NCBI GenBank assembly: GCA_021811225.1
Contig: JAJZPJ010000034.1
Span: 1-17,069, forward strand
Reading direction: 5' to 3'
DNA from: Pseudomonadota bacterium
GTDB taxonomy: Bacteria > Pseudomonadota > Gammaproteobacteria > Burkholderiales > Rhodocyclaceae
Length of the DNA stretch: 17,069 nucleotides
The notes under the pieces are model-generated. The model worked only from the letters and a program-made list of their open reading frames with translations, was not told the origin of the DNA and did not search any database. Positions 11,885 through 17,069 of this stretch are shown in pieces (within the stretch, counting starts at the first letter, position 1; each line of letters begins with the position of its first letter). A program made the position numbers and the translations under genes.

Positions 11885-13072
11885 TCAAGCGGCGGCGGGA
11901 GCCAGGCCCGGGTGGCTCTTGACGGTGGCGGCGAGGATGCGCGCGAAGCCGTCGTGGATGCGCTGCCAGTCGTGGCTGGCGGCGCTGTCCGCGGCTCGGT
12001 CGCGCATCCTGGCGCGTTGCCCGAGGCTTGAACCTGCCGCTCCCTGGGCGGCGCGGATGAAGCCTTGCTCGTCGCCGGCCGGCGCCAGCAGACCGTTGTC
12101 CCCGTCGCGGATCAATTCCGCGGCGGCGGCGTGCCGGTAGGCGACGACGCAAAGTCCGCTGGCCAATGCCTCCAGGGTGACGTTGCCGTAGGTCTCGGTG
12201 AGGCTGGGGAAGAGGAACAGGTCGCCCGAAGCGTAGTGGCGGGCGAGATCCTCGCCGGTTTTCATGCCGCAGTAGACATGCTCGGGGTGCGCCCGCTGCA
12301 ATTTCCTCCGCTCCGGGCCGTCGCCGACCAGGACCAGCCTTGCCCGCGGCGATTTTGCGCGGATCGCCTCGAAGGCGCGCAGCACCAGGGGCAGGTTCTT
12401 TTCCGCCGCCATGCGGCCGACGTTGATCACCGCCAGATCTTCCTCTGCCAGCCCCCAGGCGGCGCGCAACTCGGCGCTGCGCCGGCCGGGCCGGAACAGT
12501 CGGGTATCGACGCCGCGGGCGATCACCCCGACGCGGCGGTAACCTTGTCGTTCGAGTTCGTGTTGCAGCGCCTCGGTCGGCACCAGGGTGAGGTCGGTGC
12601 TGTTGTGGAACTTGCGCAGGTAGGCGCCGATCGGCCGCTTGAGCCAGGCGTAGCCGTAATGGCGGCTGTAGTGAGCGAAATTGGTGTGGAAGTCGGAACT
12701 GAGCGGAAGCCGCAGCAGGCGCGCCGCGGCGATGGCCGACCAGCCCAGCGGTCCTTCGGTCGCGACATGGACCAGATCCGGCCGCCGCTCCCGCCATAGC
12801 CTCAACAACCGGCGCTTGGCCGGCAAGCCTAAGCGCAGCGCCGGATAGTTCGGGATCGGCAGGCCCCGGGTCAGCGCTTCCTCGGCCGTCTCGGGTGCCG
12901 CCGCCGGATCGGCGCCCGACTGCCGCGGCCGCACCAGCTGCACGGAATGGCCGCGCTGGCGCAGGCCATCGACCATCCGCCCCAGGGTCATGGCGACGCC
13001 GTTGATCTCGGGCGGATAGGTTTCCGTGACCAGCGCGATGCGCAGGGATCGAGGTGCCTCGGTCTGTCTCAT
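11885..13072 (-). CDS. GT4 glycosyltransferase (MgtA/PimB/SqdX-like)
   Basis: This 395-aa GT-B fold enzyme has an N-terminus RIALVTETYPPEINGVAMTLGR that matches GT4 lipid glycosyltransferases such as mannosyltransferases acting on membrane lipids and the sulfolipid enzyme SqdX. Further features are HVATEGPLGWSA, SDFHTNFAHY, a donor domain INVGRMAAEKN and ETYGNVTLE (E-x7-E). The start ATG 13072 follows an imperfect GGCGG ribosome binding site. The longer open frame upstream runs through the dgkA gene and is a shadow. Sixty-five bases separate it from dgkA, and that gap holds a phased array of Pho-like half sites. It is a paralogue in fold of the following gene but not a close copy, so the pair may add two sugars in sequence or use different donors. 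Sugar and acceptor are unknown. Confidence 0.85.
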   Translation of the reverse strand: MRQTEAPRSLRIALVTETYPPEINGVAMTLGRMVDGLRQRGHSVQLVRPRQSGADPAAAPETAEEALTRGLPIPNYPALRLGLPAKRRLLRLWRERRPDLVHVATEGPLGWSAIAAARLLRLPLSSDFHTNFAHYSRHYGYAWLKRPIGAYLRKFHNSTDLTLVPTEALQHELERQGYRRVGVIARGVDTRLFRPGRRSAELRAAWGLAEEDLAVINVGRMAAEKNLPLVLRAFEAIRAKSPRARLVLVGDGPERRKLQRAHPEHVYCGMKTGEDLARHYASGDLFLFPSLTETYGNVTLEALASGLCVVAYRHAAAAELIRDGDNGLLAPAGDEQGFIRAAQGAAGSSLGQRARMRDRAADSAASHDWQRIHDGFARILAATVKSHPGLAPAAA

Positions 13073-13094
13073 GCCGCCATGATCCGCGGCGCCG

Positions 13095-13134
13095 GCGACC
13101 GATAGATGACGCCGAGATGATGTTTTCGTGACGG
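13095..13134 (-). promoter_or_regulatory. Array of Pho-like half sites before the glycosyltransferase pair
   Basis: Read on the minus strand, four heptamers occur in exact 11-base phase: CCGTCAC, ACATCAT, GCGTCAT and CGGTCGC. They match the PhoB half site CTGTCAT at 5, 4, 5 and 4 of 7 positions. Ten bases after the second unit a weak -10-like TCTATC (13106-13101) occurs. Individual matches are modest, so the phasing is the main support. Confidence 0.4.
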
Positions 13135-13137
13135 CGT

Positions 13138-13506
13138 TCAATTGGACAGCACCAGCGTCCAGACCGCCGCGACATTGATCAGCGAGATCAGCACCGCGGC
13201 GCTGCCGATGTCCTTGGCCCGCTTGGCCAGGCGATGATCTTCGAGCGAGATGCGGTCGACCGCCGCCTCGATCGCCGAGTTCAAGAGCTCGACGATGATC
13301 ACCAATAGGACGCTGGCGACCATCAAGGCCCGGCCGACACCTGAGGCCGGCAGGAACAGCGCCAGCGGAATCAGCACGGCGGCGGCGAGGGCTTCCTGGC
13401 GGAAGGCGTCCTCGTGGCGATAGGCGGCGGCCAGACCCGCGGCCGAATAGCGGCAGGCGTTCCATAGCCGTCTCAGGCCGGTCCTGCCTTTGTGGGGGCT
13501 TTCCAT
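13138..13506 (-). CDS. dgkA: Diacylglycerol kinase, DgkA family
   Basis: DgkA is a small trimeric inner-membrane enzyme that phosphorylates diacylglycerol to phosphatidic acid with ATP. At 122 aa it has the family length. It has an amphipathic N-terminus containing the conserved HEDAFRQE and three membrane helices (about 39-55, 58-78 and 100-120). The catalytic motif is E73-LLNSAIE-AAVDR, with Glu73, Asn76 and Glu80. The hallmark AKDIGSAAV precedes the last helix. GGGAG four bases before ATG 13506 is the ribosome binding site. It is the first gene of the minus-strand unit with the two glycosyltransferases. A kinase for diacylglycerol next to a possible phospholipase C and lipid glycosyltransferases makes sense as a recycling branch for diacylglycerol. 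DgkA in other bacteria often serves membrane-derived oligosaccharide turnover instead. Confidence 0.95.
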   Translation of the reverse strand: MESPHKGRTGLRRLWNACRYSAAGLAAAYRHEDAFRQEALAAAVLIPLALFLPASGVGRALMVASVLLVIIVELLNSAIEAAVDRISLEDHRLAKRAKDIGSAAVLISLINVAAVWTLVLSN

Positions 13507-13538
13507 GCGACTCCCGAGTTGAATGCGACGAATCGTCT

Positions 13539-13572
13539 ACATTAGCCGGCCAATGTGATCTTTTGGTGAAAC
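13539..13572 (-). promoter_or_regulatory. Pho-like promoter of dgkA
   Basis: On the minus strand, GTTTCAC (13572-13566), spacer CAAA and AGATCAC (13561-13555) form an 11-base direct repeat. They match the PhoB consensus heptamer at only four and three positions. Ten bases later TAATGT (13544-13539) keeps the three key -10 positions (T, A and final T). The sequence after the second half site, TCACATTGGC, is identical to that in the divergent Pho promoter at 13654-13687, which strengthens the call. Expected start is near 13532. Confidence 0.45.
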
Positions 13573-13653
13573 GGCAGCGCCGTCGTCGAAATGATTTCCC
13601 GTACCCGCGGTACAATGGTCGGCAATCGCCGACAATCTTCCAAGGCAGGTTTC

Positions 13654-13687
13654 ATGTCACGCTACCGTCACATTGGCTGACTAGAAT
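13654..13687 (+). promoter_or_regulatory. Pho box and -10 element of the small gene / pst unit
   Basis: ATGTCAC (13654-13660), four-base spacer GCTA and CCGTCAC (13665-13671) form an 11-base direct repeat matching PhoB half sites (five of seven each, with the GTCA core perfect in both). Ten bases downstream lies TAGAAT (13682-13687), five of six to the -10 consensus. Spacing and orientation are those of classical Pho promoters. Start of transcription is expected near 13694, giving a leader of about 28 bases before the 75-codon gene. Confidence 0.75.
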
Positions 13688-13721
13688 GGGCGCGCCCTGA
13701 ACCCCGCACCTTGAGGTCAAT

Positions 13722-13949
13722 ATGATGATATCCAAGCGAATCAAGCAGCTCACGACGCCGCTCGCGGCCATCGGCTTCGTCCAGGTTCAGGCCGCCGAAG
13801 TGCGGAAATTCTTCGCCCGGTCCTACGACGGCGACCAGATGGCCGTCGACCTGGATGACATGCCGCTGCCGGCGAGCGTGGTCATGCCGACCCACACCCC
13901 CCGGACCAAGACGATCAAGGATACTTTCGGCAAGCCGGTGTATGAGTAG
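13722..13949 (+). CDS. Unrecognised 75-aa protein behind a Pho promoter
   Basis: I do not recognise this protein. It starts with a basic stretch (MMISKRIKQ) followed by a mildly hydrophobic segment (LTTPLAAIGFVQVQA) that could be a weak signal peptide with a possible VQA-A cut. A polar part with DLDDMP and a threonine/lysine-rich tail THTPRTKTIKDTFGKPVYE follow. Support for a real gene: GAGG five bases before the ATG, a Pho box plus -10 about 30 bases further upstream, and an intrinsic terminator 16 bases after the stop. A second in-frame ATG at 13725 is equally possible. It occupies the place where pstS often sits before pstC, yet it is far too short to be a phosphate-binding protein. Confidence 0.7.
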   Translation: MMISKRIKQLTTPLAAIGFVQVQAAEVRKFFARSYDGDQMAVDLDDMPLPASVVMPTHTPRTKTIKDTFGKPVYE

Positions 13950-13965
13950 TCCCCCTTGCTTTAGC

Positions 13966-13999
13966 CCGCGCCGGTTGTCGTCAGCCGGCGCGGTTTTTT
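13966..13999 (+). terminator. Intrinsic terminator between the small gene and pstC
   Basis: A perfect nine-base-pair stem, CCGCGCCGG (13966-13974) with CCGGCGCGG (13985-13993), encloses a ten-base loop. Six T residues follow at 13994-13999. This is a textbook rho-independent terminator. It ends 39 bases before the pstC start, so it would stop the Pho-driven transcript after the small gene unless there is read-through. Confidence 0.9.
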
Positions 14000-14038
14000 G
14001 AGTTTGTCGGACGTTTGCTGGATATTTGACAACGGATC

Positions 14039-14992
14039 ATGGCGGATAGCACGAAGCGCAGCTCGGGTCTGGGCGACTGGATATTTCATAACCTGACGCG
14101 CCTGTTCGCGCTGCTCACGCTCCTGATCCTGCTGGGCATCCTCGGCTCGCTGGTCTATGGCGCCCTGCCTTCGATCCACAAATTCGGCTTTTCCTTCCTG
14201 TGGCACCGCGACTGGAATCCGCCGATGAATGACTTCGGCGCCCTGGTGCATATCTACGGCACCCTGGTGACCTCGCTGATCGCCCTGATCATCGCGGTGC
14301 CGGTCTCCTTCGGCATCGCCCTGTTCCTCACCGAGCTGTCGCCGCTGTGGCTGCGCCGGCCGTTGGGCATCGCCATCGAATTGCTGGCGGGCATTCCCAG
14401 CATCGTCTTCGGCATGTGGGGCCTCCTGGTCTTCGCCCCCATATTCAGCGAGTACATCCAGCCCTTCCTCACCGCCACGCTCGGCCACATTCCCTTGCTG
14501 GGCCACCTGTTCCAGGGGATTCCGATCGGTATCGGGCTGCTCTCCGCCGGCATCATCCTCTCGATCATGATCATCCCCTTCATCGCTTCGGTGATGCGCG
14601 ACGTGTTCGAGGTGACGCCGGAAATCCTCAAGGAGTCGGCCTACGCGGTCGGCGCCACCACCTGGGAGGTGGTCTGGAGCGTGGTGCTGCCCTTCACCCG
14701 CGTCGGCGTCATCGGCGGCATCATGCTCGGACTGGGCCGCGCCCTGGGCGAGACCATGGCGGTGACCTTCGTGATCGGCAATTCCGATCAGCTGGATACT
14801 TCCTCCCTCTACGCCGCGGGCAACTCGATCGCATCGGCCCTGGCCAACGAGTTCACCGAGGCGACCACGCCGATGTACACCTCGTCGCTGATCGAACTGG
14901 GCCTGATCCTGTTCCTGATCACCTTCGTCGTGCTGGTGTTGTCCAAGCTGCTCTTGCTGCGGCTGTCCAGGAAAGAGGGCAAGGGCACCTGA
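14039..14992 (+). CDS. pstC: Phosphate ABC transporter permease PstC
   Basis: PstC is one of two membrane subunits of the high-affinity phosphate importer PstSCAB. The 317-aa protein has a cytoplasmic N-terminus and a first helix around LFALLTLLILLGILGSLVYG. The FGFSFLWHRDWNP segment and IYGTLVTSLIALIIAVPVSFG are typical of PstC. The ELLAGIPSIVFGMWG motif and the EAA coupling loop (ESAYAVGATTWEVVWSVVLP) are present, followed by GLGRALGETMAVTFVIGN. About six helices are visible. Only 39 bases separate it from the upstream terminator, and I see no convincing separate promoter there. Its ribosome binding site is poor (GGAT next to the ATG). The stop overlaps the pstA start as TGATG. Confidence 0.95.
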   Translation: MADSTKRSSGLGDWIFHNLTRLFALLTLLILLGILGSLVYGALPSIHKFGFSFLWHRDWNPPMNDFGALVHIYGTLVTSLIALIIAVPVSFGIALFLTELSPLWLRRPLGIAIELLAGIPSIVFGMWGLLVFAPIFSEYIQPFLTATLGHIPLLGHLFQGIPIGIGLLSAGIILSIMIIPFIASVMRDVFEVTPEILKESAYAVGATTWEVVWSVVLPFTRVGVIGGIMLGLGRALGETMAVTFVIGNSDQLDTSSLYAAGNSIASALANEFTEATTPMYTSSLIELGLILFLITFVVLVLSKLLLLRLSRKEGKGT

Positions 14993-15834
14993 TGATGGAT
15001 CTCAGACTGCGGCGCAAGCTGACCAATTATTTCGCTCTGTCCCTGTCGATGATGGCGGTCGCCTTCGGCCTGTTCTGGCTGTTCTGGCTGTTGACGAGCG
15101 TGTTCAAGATGGGCGTGGGCGGCCTGTCGCTGAGTCTGTTCACCAAGATGACGCCGCCGCCGGGCAGCGATGGCGGCCTGTTGAACGCCATCGTCGGCAG
15201 CCTGATCCAGATCGGGCTGGCGACCCTGATCGGCACCCCTTTCGGCGTGCTCTCCGGCGTCTATCTGGCGGAGTACGGCGCGCACACCCGGCTGGGCAAG
15301 ACCACGCTGTTCATCAACGACATCCTGCTCTCGGCGCCGTCGATCGTGGTCGGTCTGGTCGTCTATGCGGTGTATGTCGCCCCGGTCGGCCATTTCTCGG
15401 CGCTGGCGGGTATCTTCGCGCTGGCGCTCTTGGTCATTCCGGTGGTGATCCGGACCACCGAGAACATGCTGGTGCTGGTGCCCGACAGCCTGCGCGAAGC
15501 GGTGTTCGCGCTGGGTACGCCGAAATGGAAGGTGATCACCAAGGTCACGCTGCGCGCCTCGCTCGCCGGCATCGTCACCGGCGTCCTGCTCGCCGTGGCG
15601 CGGGTCGCCGGCGAGACCGCGCCGCTGCTATTCACCTCGCTGTCCAACCAGTTCTGGACGCTCGATCTCAACAAGCCGATGGCGACCCTGCCGGTGATCA
15701 TCTTCAATTTCGCCATGAGCCCCTATGCGGACTGGCAGCGGATGGCCTGGTCCGGGGTGCTCTTGATCACCTTCGGCGTGCTGGCCTTGAACATCCTGGC
15801 GCGCGTCCTGTTCCGCACCAAACACAAGCATTGA
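14992..15834 (+). CDS. pstA: Phosphate ABC transporter permease PstA
   Basis: PstA is the second permease subunit of the Pst importer. The 280-aa protein has an N-terminal helix (FALSLSMMAVAFGLFWLFWLL) and the FTKMTPPPGSDGGLLNAIVGSL block characteristic of PstA. GTPFGVLSGVYLAEYG follows, then the coupling loop REAVFALGTPKWKVITKVTLR. RVAGETAPLLFT and WTLDLNKPMATLPVIIF are also PstA hallmarks. The ATG at 14992 overlaps the pstC stop. A second ATG follows immediately at 14995 and could serve instead. The open frame extends far upstream but runs through pstC in another phase. GGGCAAGGGC upstream may act as ribosome binding site. Confidence 0.95.
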   Translation: MMDLRLRRKLTNYFALSLSMMAVAFGLFWLFWLLTSVFKMGVGGLSLSLFTKMTPPPGSDGGLLNAIVGSLIQIGLATLIGTPFGVLSGVYLAEYGAHTRLGKTTLFINDILLSAPSIVVGLVVYAVYVAPVGHFSALAGIFALALLVIPVVIRTTENMLVLVPDSLREAVFALGTPKWKVITKVTLRASLAGIVTGVLLAVARVAGETAPLLFTSLSNQFWTLDLNKPMATLPVIIFNFAMSPYADWQRMAWSGVLLITFGVLALNILARVLFRTKHKH

Positions 15835-15863
15835 TCCCGGCTAATCCAAATAGCGATCCGAAT

Positions 15864-16658
15864 ATGAACGACACCATGACGAAGGACAATCCGGCTGCCG
15901 CCATGACGACGCAGATTTCGTTCCGGGGCTTCAATTTCTATTACGGCAAGTATCACGCGCTGAAGAACATCAATCTGGACATCTACAAGACCCAGGTGAC
16001 GGCCTTCATCGGACCGTCGGGCTGCGGCAAGTCGACGCTGTTGCGGACCATGAACCGCATGTACGACCTCTACCCGAATCAGCGCGCCCAGGGACAATTG
16101 CTCCTGGACGGGCAGGACATCCTCGACAAGGGGGTCGATATCAACCAGCTGCGCGCCCGGGTCGGCATGGTGTTCCAGAAGCCGACGCCCTTCCCGATGT
16201 CGATCTACGACAACATCGCCTTCGGCGTGAAGCTTCAGGAGCGCCTGTCGCGTTCCGCGATGGACGATCGCGTCGAGTGGGCGTTGAAGAAGGCGGCGCT
16301 ATGGGACGAGGTCAAGGCCATCCTCAACCAGAGCGGCATGAGCCTCTCCGGCGGCCAGCAGCAGCGCCTGTGCATCGCCCGCGGCATCGCGGTCAAGCCC
16401 GAGGTGCTGCTGCTCGACGAGCCGACCTCGGCGCTCGATCCGATCTCGACGATGCGCATCGAGGAACTGGTGGCCGAACTCAAGGAAGAGTTCACCATCG
16501 TCATCGTCACCCACAACATGCAGCAGGCCGCCCGCATCTCCGACTACGCGGCCTACATGTACATGGGCGAACTGGTCGAGTTCGGCGTCACCGACCAGAT
16601 CTTCATCAAGCCCCAGAAGAAGCAGACCGAGGACTACATCACAGGCAGGTTCGGCTGA
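15864..16658 (+). CDS. pstB: Phosphate ABC transporter ATP-binding protein PstB
   Basis: PstB is the ATPase that powers PstCA. The 264-aa protein carries Walker A GPSGCGKST (about 50-58), the Q-loop VFQKPTPFPMSI, signature LSGGQQQR, Walker B VLLLDEPTSALDP and the switch VTHN. It ends in TEDYITGRFG, the normal PstB C-terminus. I choose ATG 15864. ATGs at 15876 and 15903 are alternatives, and the ribosome binding site is weak for all of them. It lies 29 bases after pstA. The last codons form the left arm of a 19-bp perfect inverted repeat, and the stop codon sits at the loop. No phoU or phoB follows: the next gene is tpiA, so PhoU, if present, is encoded elsewhere. Confidence 0.96.
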   Translation: MNDTMTKDNPAAAMTTQISFRGFNFYYGKYHALKNINLDIYKTQVTAFIGPSGCGKSTLLRTMNRMYDLYPNQRAQGQLLLDGQDILDKGVDINQLRARVGMVFQKPTPFPMSIYDNIAFGVKLQERLSRSAMDDRVEWALKKAALWDEVKAILNQSGMSLSGGQQQRLCIARGIAVKPEVLLLDEPTSALDPISTMRIEELVAELKEEFTIVIVTHNMQQAARISDYAAYMYMGELVEFGVTDQIFIKPQKKQTEDYITGRFG

Positions 16659-16675
16659 ACCTGCCTGTGATGTAG
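16634..16675. repeat. 19-bp perfect inverted repeat over the pstB stop codon
   Basis: CTACATCACAGGCAGGTTC (16634-16652) pairs perfectly with 16657-16675 across the four-base loop GGCT. The left arm is native pstB coding sequence (Y-I-T-G-R-F). The right arm starts with the last two bases of the TGA stop and belongs to the 96-bp repeat unit. No T-run follows, so it is not a standard intrinsic terminator, but it would make a very stable 3' end on the pst mRNA. Confidence 0.9.
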
Positions 16676-16912
16676 CGGCGAAGGCTAACGTGGGCGTAGC
16701 CCAGGTTAAGGCGCGCAGCGCCGGCCGTAGCCACTACGCCCAAGGTTCGGCTGAACCTGCCTGTGATGTAGCGGCGAAGGCTAACGTGGGCGTAGCCCAG
16801 GTTAAGGCGCGCAGCGCCGGCCGTAGCCACTACGCCCAAAGTTCGGCTGAGCCGAAACGACCGGCGATGTAACGGCGGACGCTAAGCTGCGCTTTGCGCA
16901 GCTTAAGCGGCG
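16648..16912. repeat. Two identical 96-bp tandem units plus a diverged third unit
   Basis: Unit 1 (16648-16743) and unit 2 (16744-16839) are identical base for base. A third, diverged unit runs from 16840 to about 16912. It keeps the opening GTTCGGCTGA and the order GATGTA, CGGCG, GCTAA, TTAAG. Each unit contains a hairpin: AACGTGGGC-GTA-GCCCAGGTT with one mismatch in units 1 and 2, and TAAGCTGCGC-TTT-GCGCAGCTTA with none in the third. The block fills most of the 362-base gap between pstB and tpiA. Short minus-strand frames through it are repeat artefacts, not genes. It resembles a REP/BIME-type intergenic element. Confidence 0.9.
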
Positions 16913-16930
16913 AAGCCTGATAAATCGCTG

Positions 16931-16948
16931 GTCGGCCTTCAGGCCGAC
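16931..16948. repeat. GTCGGCC hairpin upstream of tpiA
   Basis: GTCGGCCT (16931-16938) and AGGCCGAC (16941-16948) form a compact GC-rich hairpin with a very short loop. No T-run follows. It could help end pst transcripts or be a further repeat element just before the tpiA promoter. Confidence 0.5.
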
Positions 16949-16962
16949 ATCCGCGCGTTGAA

Positions 16963-16992
16963 TTGACCAAAATCGGCCCCGGCCGCTATAAT
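16963..16992 (+). promoter_or_regulatory. Sigma70-type promoter of tpiA
   Basis: TTGACC (16963-16968), an 18-base spacer and a perfect TATAAT (16987-16992) form a strong housekeeping promoter. Transcription should start near 17000, leaving a leader of about 20 bases with GGAAT before the ATG at 17021. Confidence 0.8.
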
Positions 16993-17020
16993 CGCAAGGT
17001 TTTTCTGGCTGGAATCCAAA

Positions 17021-17069
17021 ATGCGCGCCAAACTCGTCGCCGGCAACTGGAAAATGCACGGCAGCCTCG
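17021..17069 (+). CDS. tpiA: Triose-phosphate isomerase, N-terminal fragment (cut by window end)
   Basis: The visible residues MRAKLVAGNWKMHGSL are the start of triose-phosphate isomerase, which interconverts dihydroxyacetone phosphate and glyceraldehyde 3-phosphate in glycolysis. The NWK block contains the active-site asparagine and lysine of the family. Only 16 codons are inside the window. It has its own strong promoter, so it is probably expressed independently of the pst genes before it. Confidence 0.93.
   Translation, partial: MRAKLVAGNWKMHGSL

Noticed and set aside
10698..13175. Open frame joining the second glycosyltransferase with about 440 upstream codons
   Set aside because: The upstream part runs through the first glycosyltransferase gene in another phase. 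The GT4 N-terminus begins cleanly at ATG 11858.
13611..13633. TACAAT followed by a GTCGGC/GCCGAC hairpin as a second promoter-terminator in the dgkA-small gene gap
   Set aside because: No acceptable -35 element lies upstream of TACAAT, and the six-base stem has no T-run.
14003..14031. Three TTTG words in 11-base phase just before pstC, as a further Pho box
   Set aside because: The heptamers match the PhoB half site poorly, and no -10 element fits between them and the pstC start.
16639..16839. Small minus-strand frame with two copies of a YITGRF-containing peptide
   Set aside because: It is produced by the tandem repeat and its inverted copy of the pstB end. No ribosome binding site or independent support.
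16648..16912. CRISPR-like array
   Set aside because: The units abut directly with no unique spacers, only two are identical, and no cas genes are present.

Overview
The window is GC-rich, densely coding bacterial DNA. It reads as a Gram-negative betaproteobacterium, perhaps Rhodocyclales-like. This rests on a FadL-type outer-membrane remnant, the style of the PstCAB and LpxH/PlcP-like proteins, the abundant c-di-GMP signalling and pstB followed by tpiA. The taxonomic call is inference, because no rRNA or other marker is present.

Layout. Positions 1-660 hold the end of a DUF202/YidH-like membrane protein and a C-terminal remnant of a FadL/OmpP1-type porin. A PAS-GGDEF diguanylate cyclase (658-1518, minus) is divergent from a compact plus-strand signalling operon (1821-9898). 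That operon encodes a membrane hybrid histidine kinase with three receivers, a CheR methyltransferase, a receiver-less CheB methylesterase and a REC-PAS-GAF-PAS-GGDEF-EAL protein. The genes overlap or nearly touch, so they look like one chemosensory-like pathway ending in c-di-GMP.

From 9899 to 16658 the window looks like a phosphate-starvation island. A COG2908 metallophosphoesterase of the LpxH/PlcP type has a near-consensus Pho box and apparently an almost leaderless transcript. It converges on two GT4 glycosyltransferases and a diacylglycerol kinase on the minus strand. Across a shared 215-bp regulatory gap, a second good Pho box with a TAGAAT -10 element drives a 75-codon small gene. That gene ends in an intrinsic terminator placed directly before pstC-pstA-pstB. 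No pstS or phoU lies in the window. The reading I favour is membrane-lipid remodelling coupled to high-affinity phosphate uptake. The metallophosphoesterase would release diacylglycerol from phospholipids, the glycosyltransferases would turn it into phosphorus-free glycolipids, and DgkA would recycle the excess to phosphatidate.

Downstream of pstB is a hairpin-rich repeat block. It has two identical 96-bp tandem units plus a diverged third, and the first unit forms a 19-bp perfect inverted repeat with the last codons of pstB. A strong sigma70-type promoter then leads into tpiA, which is cut by the window end.
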